64,000 nt of DNA from Marinobacterium zhoushanense (GCF_014641945.1 NZ_BMIJ01000008.1:1-64000); one strand, 5' to 3'; shown: positions 9,406 to 18,144, counted from the stretch's first letter. A program made the numbers and translations. The notes: a model not told the origin generated them from the letters alone.

Positions 9406-10587
9406 ATGGCCGTTATTGAACGCCCTCACCGACTGATCGTACTACTTGCCGCACTGCAGGCGTTCGGCCCGCTGTCGATCGATATGTACCTGCCGGGTCT
9501 GCCGCAGATCGCACAGGAGATGGGCAGCAGCGAAGCCAGCGTGCAGATGACGATCAGCGCCTTTCTGATCGGTCTGTTCATCGGCATGCTGTTTTACGGC
9601 CCACTGTCGGACAAATTCGGCCGCCGCGGCTTGCTGCTGGGTGGGATAAGCCTGTACACCCTTGCCAGCCTGGGCTGCGTCTTCGCCACCAGCATCGAAC
9701 ACCTGGTGGCCCTGCGTTTTGCCCAGGCGCTCGGCGGTGCCGCGGCATCGGTGCTCGGGCGCACCATCGTGCGTGATCTGTTCCCGGTCGAGGAGTCTGC
9801 GCGGGTGTTGTCGCTGATGCATCTGGTCACGATGATCGCCACGCTGATGGCACCACTGTTCGGCGGTTATATGCTGCTGCTCTCGGGCTGGCGCGCCCTG
9901 TTTATCGTACTGATGATCTTTGCCGCAACGACCCTGCTGTTCGTTGCCTGGAAAATACCGGAAACCCACCGCGGCGAATCCAGGAACTCAAGCGTTCTGG
10001 CGGTATTCGCCGCCTACTTCCGTATCGCCCGCCATCACCATGCCATCGGTTATATCCTGTGCATGTCGCTGACCTTTGCCGGCATGTTCGCCTTTATAAC
10101 CGCGTCGCCGTTCGTCTATATCAACTACTTTGGCATCGAGCCCACCCACTACGCCTGGCTGTTCAGTCTCAATATCGGCGGCGTCATTCTGTTCGTGACC
10201 CTCAATGCACGTTTCGTCAAACGCGTGGGTACCCAGCCACTGCTGCTGGCGGGGGCCAGTCTGGCGGCAGGTTCCGGCGTCCTGTTGCTACTCTGCGGGC
10301 TGACCTCGGTTGGCGGGCTGGTACCGGTGGTGGTCGGCGTATTTGGCTTCGTCGGCGTCACCGGCCTTCTCGGGGCCAACTGCATGGCCAGCCTGCTCGC
10401 GCGCTACCCACAGCAGGCCGGGGCCGCCGCCGGACTGGCGGTCTCGGCCCAGTTTGGACTCGGCGCCCTGGCCAGTTCGCTGGCCGGCAGCCTGCATGAC
10501 GGTACGCCGCTGCCGATGACACTGATCATGGGAGTCTGTGGCGTCGGTTCCCTGGCAGCACTGATGCTGACCAGGCAACGGAACTAA
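9406..10587 (+). CDS. Bcr/CflA-family MFS transporter (second)
   Basis: A 393-residue, 12-helix transporter beginning MAVIERPHRLIVLLAALQAFGPLSIDMYLPGLPQIAQ, the N-terminal signature of Bcr/CflA-type multidrug antiporters, with motif A as GPLSDKFGRRGLLL. The ATG at 9406 has an AGGA upstream; an in-frame ATG 24 codons earlier would lie in the preceding terminator and is rejected. It is homologous to the MFS gene at 7099-8301 but clearly diverged. Role in the island is unknown; efflux of an aromatic compound or metabolite is possible. Confidence 0.85.
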   Translation: MAVIERPHRLIVLLAALQAFGPLSIDMYLPGLPQIAQEMGSSEASVQMTISAFLIGLFIGMLFYGPLSDKFGRRGLLLGGISLYTLASLGCVFATSIEHLVALRFAQALGGAAASVLGRTIVRDLFPVEESARVLSLMHLVTMIATLMAPLFGGYMLLLSGWRALFIVLMIFAATTLLFVAWKIPETHRGESRNSSVLAVFAAYFRIARHHHAIGYILCMSLTFAGMFAFITASPFVYINYFGIEPTHYAWLFSLNIGGVILFVTLNARFVKRVGTQPLLLAGASLAAGSGVLLLLCGLTSVGGLVPVVVGVFGFVGVTGLLGANCMASLLARYPQQAGAAAGLAVSAQFGLGALASSLAGSLHDGTPLPMTLIMGVCGVGSLAALMLTRQRN

Positions 10588-10599
10588 GCGAATACTTAT

Positions 10600-10657
10600 G
10601 GATCTCGGCCAAGATTACGGCAGCACACGGGAAGCGCACTGCGTCTTGGCCGGATCC
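10600..10657. repeat. Long-loop inverted repeat between convergent genes
   Basis: CGGCCAAGA (10606-10614) pairs with TCTTGGCCG (10644-10652), extended by flanking GGATC/GATCC with one bulge. The loop is 29 bases and there is no T tract. It lies between two convergent genes (MFS and metallo-beta-lactamase-fold) and may act as a bidirectional transcript end, but this is unproven. Confidence 0.4.
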
Positions 10658-10667
10658 AAAATTCAAA

Positions 10668-11669
10668 TCACTGCTTCAGGGTGGGTAGTCGCTGTTCCGC
10701 CCGACGACGAAGCCCTTCGAGCTGCCCCACCAATGAGCCCTCTTTCAACAACGGATGCGGCTCCCCCGGCTTGCGGTTCTGAATAGACTCGACCTGCTCG
10801 GTCAAACCAGACGCAAATGAGTGGGTAGGGATGTGCACTCGAACGGGGTTGTCCGTCGACTCCACCATAGCGTCGATACGATTCCCGCTGGCAATATAAC
10901 TTTCAAGTTGCTTCGTATCATTAACCCCGTTCAGACCTAAACCACCAATGGTGATGGCACGTACCTCCCGATCCCCATCCTTGACGTTGTACACATAGGA
11001 TGCAGTGCCCCAGGTGTGTCCGGGCGTCTCGTAGACCCTGAACTCGGTATCGCCTACCGTGAAGATGTCACCATCTTTCGCGACCAGATCGTGCTCATCC
11101 AGGACCGCTTTTATCTCCTCCATAAAGGGGCTCTTTTTCGAGTTTTCCAGCGCTTCATCCCAACCGGCCTGTGTCATAACGAACGGCGCGTTGGTCAAGG
11201 CCTTCAGTCTGTCTGCCCTACCTACATGATCGAAATGGCCGTGCGTCATCAGTACCAGTTTCAGGTCGGCCGGTTCAACACCGACCTTCTTCATATTGCT
11301 GATCAAAAGATCGAAGAAGGGACCATATGTTGTATCAATTAATACCGGCCCGTCGCTGGTCTTGATGATCCAGGTATTGACCCAATAGATTCCCACGTTG
11401 TAGACGTTATCGAATACTTTAAAAGGTTCTATCCGCTGCGCCTCAACGCTGTTTAACCACTTACCGAAAGCCGGCGGCATCTTGCCGGTTTTTGCAAACT
11501 CTCCAAAATTCTGCAGTATGACCGGCGAGGGACACCCCTCTATTGTGTCGGCTGAAGATGGTATACCCCCAGGCACAACCTCACCGGCAGTGGCGGCATT
11601 GCCGACGGCATGAACAAAAACACTAAGAGACAACATCAGCGACGGTAAAAGCAGTTTTTTCTTATACAT
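10668..11669 (-). CDS. Exported metallo-beta-lactamase-fold hydrolase
   Basis: About 333 residues. A Sec signal peptide (MYKKKLLLPSLMLSLSVFVHA.GNAATA) precedes an MBL-fold domain with the zinc motif THGHFDH (about 142-148), a downstream HTWG histidine (ETPGHTWGTASY) and a C-terminal HIPTHS. The start at 11669 is preferred over an ATG one codon earlier because GGAGG is then 6 bases away. The protein is probably periplasmic. Its substrate cannot be read from sequence: relatives include lactonases, sulfatases and beta-lactamases. It stands alone on the minus strand just after a terminator-like hairpin and a porin-gene remnant, so its promoter must lie in that debris or readthrough occurs. Confidence 0.8.
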   Translation of the reverse strand: MYKKKLLLPSLMLSLSVFVHAVGNAATAGEVVPGGIPSSADTIEGCPSPVILQNFGEFAKTGKMPPAFGKWLNSVEAQRIEPFKVFDNVYNVGIYWVNTWIIKTSDGPVLIDTTYGPFFDLLISNMKKVGVEPADLKLVLMTHGHFDHVGRADRLKALTNAPFVMTQAGWDEALENSKKSPFMEEIKAVLDEHDLVAKDGDIFTVGDTEFRVYETPGHTWGTASYVYNVKDGDREVRAITIGGLGLNGVNDTKQLESYIASGNRIDAMVESTDNPVRVHIPTHSFASGLTEQVESIQNRKPGEPHPLLKEGSLVGQLEGLRRRAEQRLPTLKQ

Positions 11670-11688
11670 CATTTACCTCCAATAAACG

Positions 11689-11721
11689 CAAAAAGACCGC
11701 CTCGCATATCGGATACGAGGC
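11689..11721 (-). terminator. Terminator-like hairpin on the minus strand
   Basis: On the minus strand GCCTCG, an 11-base loop and CGAGGC are followed by GGTCTTTTTG. It sits about 70 bases after the stop of the outer-membrane-protein remnant and only 20 bases before the metallo-hydrolase start, so it is probably the original terminator of the lost porin-like gene. Confidence 0.55.
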
Positions 11722-11793
11722 AACAATAACTCACTGATCAGGAAATGAAGGGGGCCAAACCTCCCGAAGCACAAGGGCTCATGTGAACGCAAA

Positions 11794-11858
11794 TCAGAAC
11801 TGGATATGCAAACCAATTGCCAGATTATCCGTAAGCGTCGGATCCCCCCCCACGGGTT
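11794..11858 (-). pseudogene. C-terminal remnant of an outer-membrane protein gene
   Basis: In the frame offset from the IclR reading frame, 20 codons read PVGGDPTLTDNLAIGLHIQF and then TGA. The alternating hydrophobic pattern ending in phenylalanine is the typical last beta strand of a porin or Phenol_MetA_deg-type transporter. A stop codon lies directly upstream at 11857-11859, so nothing more of this gene remains. It abuts the truncated IclR gene, overlapping its last codons, and a run of eight C's marks the join. Short length makes this tentative. Confidence 0.45.
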
Positions 11859-12340
11859 AGAATAGAGTGCCGAGTCTGTTCCTGGTTCTCCGGGGAGCAA
11901 AATGCGAGATACACAAGTCCTTGAGCGGAAGAGATCAGCGGTAGAGTCTGTTCCTTAAGTGAAAAACTGATCGAGTTTGGGGCCTCTGGCAACGACGAGC
12001 CAAGCATCTGCAACCTATCGCCCTGGAGGCCCCAGATCTCGGCCCAAGCACCTAATTCATTGCATACTCCAGTCAGTACCGGACCAGCAATACGGCGTAA
12101 CGCACGGATGAGTTCCGTGGCACCCGGCGTGCCAAGGATATCTTTTACGAACTGATACGTTCCTTGTTCATCTGACCTGATCACCCAACCGGACTCGACC
12201 AGGGTACGCAAGACCCGCAGCAACGTTGCCTTGTTGATCTCTGTAGTGCGATGGAGTTCGGAGAGCGTCACCACGCCCCGTTTATGTATCTCCTCGAGTA
12301 CCGATACACCCTGAGCAAGCGATTCAATGGATTTGGTCAT
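11825..12340 (-). pseudogene. IclR-family transcriptional regulator, C-terminally truncated
   Basis: A 171-residue open frame. The N-terminal winged helix-turn-helix is intact (VSVLEEIHKRGVVTLSELHRTTEINKATLLRVLRTLVESGWVIRS, about 13-57), and the effector domain begins (NELGAWAEIWGLQGDRLQML...SSAQGLVYLAF) but stops at about residue 160, followed by RGGGSDAYG, which is not family-like. IclR proteins are usually 250-270 residues, so roughly 90 residues of the ligand-binding domain are missing. The frame runs into an outer-membrane-protein tail, suggesting a deletion fusion. The start has GGAGG 6 bases upstream. It could still bind DNA but is unlikely to sense its ligand; treated as a broken gene. 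Confidence 0.7.
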
Positions 12341-12392
12341 ATCCTGCCTCCTACTGATGTTACAGGTCAGGAATAGAGATCGTTGTATTGGG

Positions 12393-12431
12393 AAAAATTG
12401 AGGGGACGGGTGTACAGGTCATATACACCCG
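12393..12431 (-). terminator. Terminator-like hairpin after the TRAP binding-protein gene
   Basis: On the minus strand CGGGTGTA (12431-12424), nine bases, TACACCCG (12414-12407), then GTCCCCTCAATTTTT. The T tract is about 10 bases from the stem, so termination efficiency is uncertain. It lies 14 bp past the stop codon of the TRAP gene. Confidence 0.5.
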
Positions 12432-12444
12432 CCAGAATGGTCAT

Positions 12445-13464
12445 TTACTGCCCGGAAACAAGCTCTCTGTACTTATTCAACGCCGCACGAGCATCGATAC
12501 CACGATCCGCGACGGATTCTATCCACGCCTCATCCATGCCTTTGATCGCGTCATTGAACTGGGCGACAAGAGGATCATCGGCGGTCAGGCGGACGATCGT
12601 TTTGCCCGAGTCCTGCGCTTCCTTGTAACCAGCCAAGTCCGCTGCCCCCCAGGCCTGCCCTGCCAGCTGAGACAATTTGGCACCGGATACGCTCATGATC
12701 GCGTCCTGATCCTCCTTGCTCAGGCCGTCAAACACATCGGGATTCATGAAGATGGTAAACGCCGTGGTATACATTCCCTTGGGAAACATCGTCACGTGGC
12801 TTGTTACTTCGCTCAAGCGCAGGAACTTCTGCTCCTGGATCGGCAGGAATACACCTTCGACGATCCCCTGCTGCATCATCTCGTATACCTTGGTCGCCGG
12901 TGCCGCCACCGGCGTCACGTGCAAGCGCTCGGCCAGTTCGTTAACTACCCCGCCGCCGACGCGAATCTTGCGGTCCTTCAGATCGTCCAGGGAGTTGACC
13001 GGGAACTGGGTATGCAACTGACCGGGACCATGCACGAACATCCCCAGCACCTTCAGGCCGGCAAACTCATCCGCCGGCTCGAAGTACTCCTTGTAGACCG
13101 TCCACAGCGCCACGGAGCCCAGCTCGGCATCGCCGGCTTCACCGGGGATCTCGGCAACACCCGGCAGCTTGAAGCGGCCGGGCAGGTAGCCGTTGACGCT
13201 GAAGCTGACGTCGGTCACGCCATCCTCGACCAGATTGAACAGGGTTTTCGGATGGCCCGAGCCCTGCTCGATCTCCACCTTCACCCGCCCTTCGGTCGCC
13301 TCTTCGACCCATTTGGCCCAGGTCGGCCAGACGACTTGATTCTGGGGATTGGTCGGCGGCAACCAGGTGGTTACACGCAGTGTCGTTGCCGCCATCGCGG
13401 ACGTGCACAGCAAGGTACCGGCCAAAGCACAGGCCCACTTCGATGCAGTTTTTATTGTTTTCAT
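12445..13464 (-). CDS. TRAP transporter substrate-binding protein (DctP family), without adjacent DctQM
   Basis: A 339-residue periplasmic protein: signal peptide MKTIKTASKWACALAGTLLCTSAMAA, then a DctP-type binding fold (LRVTTWLPPTNPQNQVVWPTWAKWVEEATEGRVKVEI; LKDRKIRVGGGVVNELAERLHVTPV, with the conserved arginine that usually contacts a substrate carboxylate; and MNPDVFDGLSKEDQDAIM). No DctQ or DctM membrane subunit lies nearby. It is the last gene of a minus-strand run behind the class II aldolase and ketopantoate-reductase-like genes, 53 bp after the latter. The likely ligand is an organic or aromatic acid; which one is unknown. Confidence 0.88.
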   Translation of the reverse strand: MKTIKTASKWACALAGTLLCTSAMAATTLRVTTWLPPTNPQNQVVWPTWAKWVEEATEGRVKVEIEQGSGHPKTLFNLVEDGVTDVSFSVNGYLPGRFKLPGVAEIPGEAGDAELGSVALWTVYKEYFEPADEFAGLKVLGMFVHGPGQLHTQFPVNSLDDLKDRKIRVGGGVVNELAERLHVTPVAAPATKVYEMMQQGIVEGVFLPIQEQKFLRLSEVTSHVTMFPKGMYTTAFTIFMNPDVFDGLSKEDQDAIMSVSGAKLSQLAGQAWGAADLAGYKEAQDSGKTIVRLTADDPLVAQFNDAIKGMDEAWIESVADRGIDARAALNKYRELVSGQ

Positions 13465-13517
13465 ATGTCCTCTATTTTCTTATGGCTTGTTCTGTTCGGT
13501 TTTTATGTTCGGATTAT

Positions 13518-14492
13518 CTATGTCGGTGTCGCACTACGAGCGAGCAGCCGGATCAAGCCGTAAAGCGTGGAGATATTCGGCACCTCCTGGCCCAGCTTTC
13601 CCGCCAGCTCATACACCGTCCCGACCAGGGCTTCATACTCCAGCGCCCGCCCGGCTTCGACATCCTGCAGCATGGAGGTTTTAAACGCGCCCAACTTGCG
13701 CGTGGTCGCATTACGCTGCTCCGGCGTCTGATCGACACCACAGCCGATCGCCCTGCCGATCCCGGCGGCCTCCTGCATCACATTGCAGCAAAAGCGGTTG
13801 ACCAGCGGGTCATCCAGCATGCTGTCGGTGGTCGCCCGGGTCAGCGCGGAGACCGGGTTCATGGTCATATTGCCCCAGAGCTTGTACCAGATATCGCGCT
13901 GGATGCCGGCAGACAACTCGACCTCGAAGCCACCTGCCTCAAGCAGTTCGGCAACGGCACGGGTCACCGTGCTGATCTCACCGCAGGGTTCACCGATGAT
14001 CAGCCGGTTGCCGCTGTTCAATCGCACCATACCCGGCGATTCGATGGCGGCCGACAGGTGCACCACACAACCGAGCACCTGCCGGCTCGGCAGATGGCGC
14101 CTGAGATCACCCTGCGGATCGACACACCGGAGCACGGTATCGGACGGTGCATCAGGCAGACCATCGAGGAACCACCAGGGCACACCGTTCATCGCCAGCA
14201 GCACCCGGGTGTTGGCATCCATCAACGGCCCGAACTGCTTCAGCACCGCATTCAGTGCCGGTTGCTTGACCGCAACCACGATCAGATCCTGCACGCCGAG
14301 CTGATCCGCTCCGGCCACGGCATGCACCGGATGGAAGCCGGTCTTGCCCCCTTCGACGATCCCTACTCCCTGACGCTGCAGCGCCTCAAGCGTATCGCCC
14401 CGGGCAACAACCGAAACCGATGCCCCCGTGCGACTGAGCCGTGCGGCGATCAAGCCGCCGATCGCCCCCGCGCCATAGACACATACCCTCAT
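13518..14492 (-). CDS. 2-dehydropantoate 2-reductase (ApbA/PanE) family protein
   Basis: About 324 residues with an N-terminal NADP-binding Rossmann motif (MRVCVYGAGAIGGLIAARL), the family's central segment (LIVVAVKQPALNAVLKQFGPLMDANTRVLLAMNGVPWW) and the C-terminal helical domain containing the catalytic-type lysine (IQRDIWYKLWGNMTMNPVSALT). A GTG two codons upstream is an alternative start. It sits between a class II aldolase gene and a TRAP binding protein gene on the same strand, a setting seen for catabolic ketopantoate-reductase paralogues rather than pantothenate synthesis. It probably reduces a 2-oxo acid derivative; the substrate is unknown. Confidence 0.85.
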   Translation of the reverse strand: MRVCVYGAGAIGGLIAARLSRTGASVSVVARGDTLEALQRQGVGIVEGGKTGFHPVHAVAGADQLGVQDLIVVAVKQPALNAVLKQFGPLMDANTRVLLAMNGVPWWFLDGLPDAPSDTVLRCVDPQGDLRRHLPSRQVLGCVVHLSAAIESPGMVRLNSGNRLIIGEPCGEISTVTRAVAELLEAGGFEVELSAGIQRDIWYKLWGNMTMNPVSALTRATTDSMLDDPLVNRFCCNVMQEAAGIGRAIGCGVDQTPEQRNATTRKLGAFKTSMLQDVEAGRALEYEALVGTVYELAGKLGQEVPNISTLYGLIRLLARSATPT

Positions 14493-14510
14493 CACCACTG
14501 CCGCCTCGTT

Positions 14511-15281
14511 TCAACGTCTGAACGACGGATCCTGCCGTTCGACGAGCCGCTTCATTGCCGCAAACACGTCTTCCCCGGCGCCAAATTTGGGATCGAAGTT
14601 CAACGAGTCTGCGGTACACTTCTTCAATATCGCCTCCGGGATTTCACGCACCGGCCCCATCGCCATCGACGCCACCTGCACCTCGCAGGCCCGCGTGACC
14701 AGCCACATCAGCGCCAGCGCCTGGGACAGGTTGGCGCCGATCACTACCGGTCCGTGGTTGCGCAACAGCAGCACCTGTTTATCGCCCGCACTGTCGAGAA
14801 TCCGCTGCCCCTCATCCATATGCACCGTGATCCCTTCGAACTCGTGGTAAGCAACCTTGTCGTAGAGCTGCGCGGCGTAGAAGTTGCTGTAGGAGAGGCC
14901 CTCCTCGAGGCAGCACACCGCCAACGTCGGTGTGCTATGCACGTGCATCACGCAGTGCCCGTTAGGCACCCTGGCATGGATAGCGCTATGGAAAGTAAAC
15001 CCGGCCGGATTGATCGGCCAGTCTGAGTGGCCGATGATGTTGCCGTCGATGTCGATCTTGACCAGATTGGAGGCGGTAATCTCGCTGTAGTGCAGCCCGA
15101 ACGGGTTGATCAGGAAATGCCCCGGTTCGCCGGGTACACGCAGGGAGATATGGTTGTAGATCGATTCGTCCCACTTCAGATAGGCGAAAATCCGGTACAT
15201 CGCCGCCAGATCGACCCGTGCATTCCACTCCGCTTCGCTGAATCTCGACGGACGTTCAAAGTAACGGTCAAAGGTTTCCAT
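14511..15281 (-). CDS. Class II aldolase/adducin-family protein (aldolase or aromatic-acid decarboxylase)
   Basis: A 256-residue class II aldolase/adducin protein. Zinc-ligand motifs are HVHSTPTLAVCC and the downstream histidine in LLRNHGPVVIG. The longer frame from 15344 would run through the palindromic operator; starting at 15281 (or ATG 15284) puts GAGGA close upstream and gives METFDRYFERPSRFSEAEW. Family members in sugar catabolism split phosphosugars, but those in aromatic pathways (CmtD, PhtC type) are decarboxylases, which may fit this island better. First gene of a minus-strand operon with the reductase and TRAP binding protein. Divergent from the LysR gene. Confidence 0.83.
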   Translation of the reverse strand: METFDRYFERPSRFSEAEWNARVDLAAMYRIFAYLKWDESIYNHISLRVPGEPGHFLINPFGLHYSEITASNLVKIDIDGNIIGHSDWPINPAGFTFHSAIHARVPNGHCVMHVHSTPTLAVCCLEEGLSYSNFYAAQLYDKVAYHEFEGITVHMDEGQRILDSAGDKQVLLLRNHGPVVIGANLSQALALMWLVTRACEVQVASMAMGPVREIPEAILKKCTADSLNFDPKFGAGEDVFAAMKRLVERQDPSFRR

Positions 15282-15310
15282 CATCTTCCTCGTTTGGTGT
15301 CGTTGCAGGT

Positions 15311-15328
15311 TAGTTAATATATTAACTA
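15311..15328. promoter_or_regulatory. 18-bp perfect palindrome between the aldolase operon and the LysR gene
   Basis: TAGTTAATATATTAACTA is a perfect 18-bp palindrome placed 30 bp before the aldolase start and 68 bp before the divergent LysR gene, the classic place for a LysR-type operator. The central 12 bp recur at 5595-5606 and 16404-16415. Binding by the adjacent LysR protein is inferred. Confidence 0.65.
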
Positions 15329-15395
15329 CATACCGGCACCACAAAAACCAAAATGAATATTGCTCCCTTCAATATATTTCCTATACCCTCAGGGG

Positions 15396-16352
15396 ATGAA
15401 CACCAAACAGCTGATCTACTTCCTCAAAACCGCTGAACTGTGCAGCATTGCCGCCGCCGCCCGTGAACTCGAGGTGGCGCAGCCGAGCATCAGCCTGCAG
15501 TTGGACAATCTGGAGCATGAACTCGGTACCCGCCTGTTCGAGCGCGATTATCGCGGTGTAACGCTGACGGAGAGCGGGCAGCTGTTCCGCACCCATGCCG
15601 AGTCCATACTGCGTCAGGTCGAACAGGCCAAGCTGGATATCCGCCAGTCCGAAGAGGAACCCAGCGGCCGCCTGGTTATCGGTATGACGCAACCGATCGG
15701 CAATGTGGTCTCGGTACCGCTACTCACACAGGTCGAGCAGCGCTACCCCAAGATCCAGCTCGACCTGTTCGCGGGTCTCTCCTACAGCCTGTCGCAGCAG
15801 TTGCTGGCCGGCGAGATCGATCTGGCGATCTCCTCACCGGATGGCAGCGACATGTCGCGCCTGAGGCGAGAGAAGCTGTTCCGCGAGCTGCTCTATCTGG
15901 CGATGGGTACGGATCCCAAACCGGCCTCGCAACTGCCGCTGCGATCGCGCAAGCGCCTGCGGTTTGCGGAGCTGGCCGATCATGAGGTGATCGTCACCGG
16001 CCGCCAGGATTCCCTCGGCTACCTGCTGCACCAGTACGAGCTGCAGACCGGGGTCAGCATCCGCCACAAACCCGCGTTTGGCCAGTTGATGACCACGCTA
16101 CGCTACGTTGCCGACGGTTACGGCATGTTGCTCAGCCCCTCCTCCTCGTTCTACCACCTCGAAGAAGCCGGACAGATTCACGCACTGGAGATTACCGATC
16201 CGCCGCTCTGGCGTGACGTGTACATCACCACGGCGGCCGAGCGACCGAAAACTGCCTTGATGAGGGCCGTTATCCCACTGATCCACGAGGTGACCCGGCA
16301 GGAGTACCTGGCCGGGCATTGGCGTGGACAATTAACAACCGACGAAGCTTAA
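15396..16352 (+). CDS. LysR-family transcriptional regulator
   Basis: A 318-residue LysR protein. The start at ATG 15396 (MNTKQLIYFLKTAELCSIAAAARELEVAQPSISLQLDNLEHELGTRLFERD) gives the standard N-terminal winged helix-turn-helix, with CAGGGG upstream; the 12 extra codons upstream are rejected. The effector domain follows from about residue 90 (GRLVIGMTQPIGNVVSVPLL...). It is divergent from the aldolase operon and has an 18-bp palindrome between. Two further copies of the palindrome core precede the aldehyde dehydrogenase gene and the membrane protein gene, so this regulator may control all three units, probably in response to a pathway intermediate. Confidence 0.92.
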   Translation: MNTKQLIYFLKTAELCSIAAAARELEVAQPSISLQLDNLEHELGTRLFERDYRGVTLTESGQLFRTHAESILRQVEQAKLDIRQSEEEPSGRLVIGMTQPIGNVVSVPLLTQVEQRYPKIQLDLFAGLSYSLSQQLLAGEIDLAISSPDGSDMSRLRREKLFRELLYLAMGTDPKPASQLPLRSRKRLRFAELADHEVIVTGRQDSLGYLLHQYELQTGVSIRHKPAFGQLMTTLRYVADGYGMLLSPSSSFYHLEEAGQIHALEITDPPLWRDVYITTAAERPKTALMRAVIPLIHEVTRQEYLAGHWRGQLTTDEA

Positions 16353-16403
16353 AGCCGCTGATTGCCCTGGGCCAATGTGCCATGTCAGGCGCTCTTGATT
16401 TGA

Positions 16404-16415
16404 TTAATATATTAA
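16404..16415. promoter_or_regulatory. Palindromic operator candidate TTAATATATTAA upstream of the membrane protein gene
   Basis: Third copy of the palindrome core, 153 bp before the start of the unrecognised membrane protein, in the 216-bp gap after the LysR gene. Flanks are TGA and GTAAA, so the wider symmetry is weaker than at 15311-15328. Confidence 0.55.
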
Positions 16416-16568
16416 GTAAACTATGTTGCACTGTAACCGATCGATACCCGCTGTTACCGCCTGCGTCTTCCGCCCGATTCAACACAACCGCGCCCGGTGC
16501 GGCAGCGCTCGTTTAGGGCGCGGATGCGAATAGAGGTGTCTTACACCCGACCACTACGGAACCGACCC

Positions 16569-17891
16569 ATGCAGCTCATACGAACACTTAACGATACGGC
16601 CGACCTGACCACCAGACTCTCCGGTGTGCTCATTTTTGCCGCCATGCTGCTGGCACTGGCCGATACCTTTCAACTGATCGAAGCCACCCATCTCGCCACC
16701 GTGCTGGCCTGGGGCTTCGTGCTGGTCGAGTTACGCAATCTGACCGGGAAACAGCGGCGACTGATCCTGATGCTCAGCGCTGCCGGCGTGCTGTTTTCCT
16801 GCTGGGCCTGGTTCAAGGGTGGTCAGGTCGCCGCCCTGGATATCCTCAGCGAGCATATCAAGCTGGCGATGCTGCTCGCCGCGGTCAACTTCATCCGCCT
16901 GGTGTCCCGACTCGAGCCGGCGCCGGATCACAAGGGTGTGCGCAGCTTTCTGACCACCCTAGGCGGCATGCACTTTTTTTCCTCGGTGGCCAACTTCTCA
17001 TCGGTGCTGATGGTCGGCGAGCAGCTCTACCGCAACGAACGCCTCTCCGCACTGTCACAGGTAATTCTGGCCAGGGGCTTCAGCCTGGCAGTGCTCTGGT
17101 CACCCTTCCTGAGCATCCTGCCGATGGTGCTGGACAAGGTGCCGGGCAGCGATATTTACGCGGTGTATCCGTTCACCATTGCGCTGGCGATCGTCGGACT
17201 ACTGCTGACACTGGTTGAATCCCGCTATCGGCGGCCGGAGGAACTGAATAGTTATGCGGGTTATCCGATCAAACGCTCAACCCTGCTGCTACCGGCGATG
17301 CTGATATCCACCGTGTTGCTGACCGCCTGGCTCGCGCCCGACCTACCCACCATCGGCGTGGTCGCGCTACTGGCACTGCTGGTCCCGTTCTCGATCCTGG
17401 TGTTGAAGAGCGGCATGACCTCAGCCAGCCGCAGCGCCGCCAAGCATGTGGTGGAGAGACTGCCGGACGCGCGTGTTGAAATCGCCTTGTTTCTGACCGC
17501 AGGCCTGCTGGCGGCGGGGGTCAAGGCCTGCATCGCGCTGGGCCTGGTTGACTTGCCATTCCAGGAAACCAATGCCCATATCGCCAGCTTCGTGCTGGTG
17601 TCGATCGTACTCTTAGCCTACCTGGGTATTCATCAGTTCGCCCTGGTGGCGATCTTTATGGGCTTTTTTGCCGAAATCACCACCACTCCGACACTGATGG
17701 CGATCGCCTACATCCTGGGCACCTCGCTCTCCATGTCCGGTAGTATCTTCAGCGGACTGAACTTCATCCTGCAGGCACGTTTCCGCTGCAGCATCCGTGA
17801 GATACTCGCCAACAACAGTCTGTATACGCTGTTGATGCTGACTGCCTCGGTTGCACTGATCTATCTGCTGGCGGCATTCGGCATCCACTGA
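16569..17891 (+). CDS. Polytopic membrane protein, family not recognised
   Basis: About 440 residues with roughly 11-12 strongly hydrophobic helices, beginning MQLIRTLNDTADLTTRLSGVLIFAAMLLALAD. A central region reads GGMHFFSSVANFSSVLMVGEQLYRN and the C-terminal half has paired helices with a glycine/serine-rich turn (GTSLSMSGSIFSG), as in ion-coupled transporters of the IT/ArsB-like type. I do not recognise the family. The start is uncertain: an in-frame ATG at 16524 adds 15 residues. It stands alone between the LysR gene and the hydroxylase genes and has the shared palindrome in its upstream region, so transport of the island's substrate is a reasonable guess but not shown. Confidence 0.7.
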   Translation: MQLIRTLNDTADLTTRLSGVLIFAAMLLALADTFQLIEATHLATVLAWGFVLVELRNLTGKQRRLILMLSAAGVLFSCWAWFKGGQVAALDILSEHIKLAMLLAAVNFIRLVSRLEPAPDHKGVRSFLTTLGGMHFFSSVANFSSVLMVGEQLYRNERLSALSQVILARGFSLAVLWSPFLSILPMVLDKVPGSDIYAVYPFTIALAIVGLLLTLVESRYRRPEELNSYAGYPIKRSTLLLPAMLISTVLLTAWLAPDLPTIGVVALLALLVPFSILVLKSGMTSASRSAAKHVVERLPDARVEIALFLTAGLLAAGVKACIALGLVDLPFQETNAHIASFVLVSIVLLAYLGIHQFALVAIFMGFFAEITTTPTLMAIAYILGTSLSMSGSIFSGLNFILQARFRCSIREILANNSLYTLLMLTASVALIYLLAAFGIH

Positions 17892-17904
17892 TCCCCGTTA
17901 GCGA

Positions 17905-17931
17905 CCGGGTGTGCAGACGCTGTACACCCGG
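17905..17931. terminator. Hairpin after the membrane protein gene
   Basis: CCGGGTGT, 11 bases, ACACCCGG, starting 14 bp after the stop. There is no T tract, so it may be a weak or Rho-assisted end. The rest of the gap to 18144 is AT-rich and should hold the promoter of the hydroxylase operon, but I see no convincing -35/-10 pair. Confidence 0.4.
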
Positions 17932-18144
17932 CCCAACGCCTCAGATCGCCTCGCAAGACAGGCGTTTTAGCGCTTTAAAAATCGGCGGAAGAAGGCAAAA
18001 CAGAAAAGTACAATAACTAACGAGAAACTTACATTTTTTATTTTAGCTTTTACGTCAATACTTCTCCTATCCCACGGGAGTTAATTTGTTCCCTTTCAGC
18101 TGACTGGCAGAGCCGGTCCGACAACGATAAGAGAGAATATTGCG

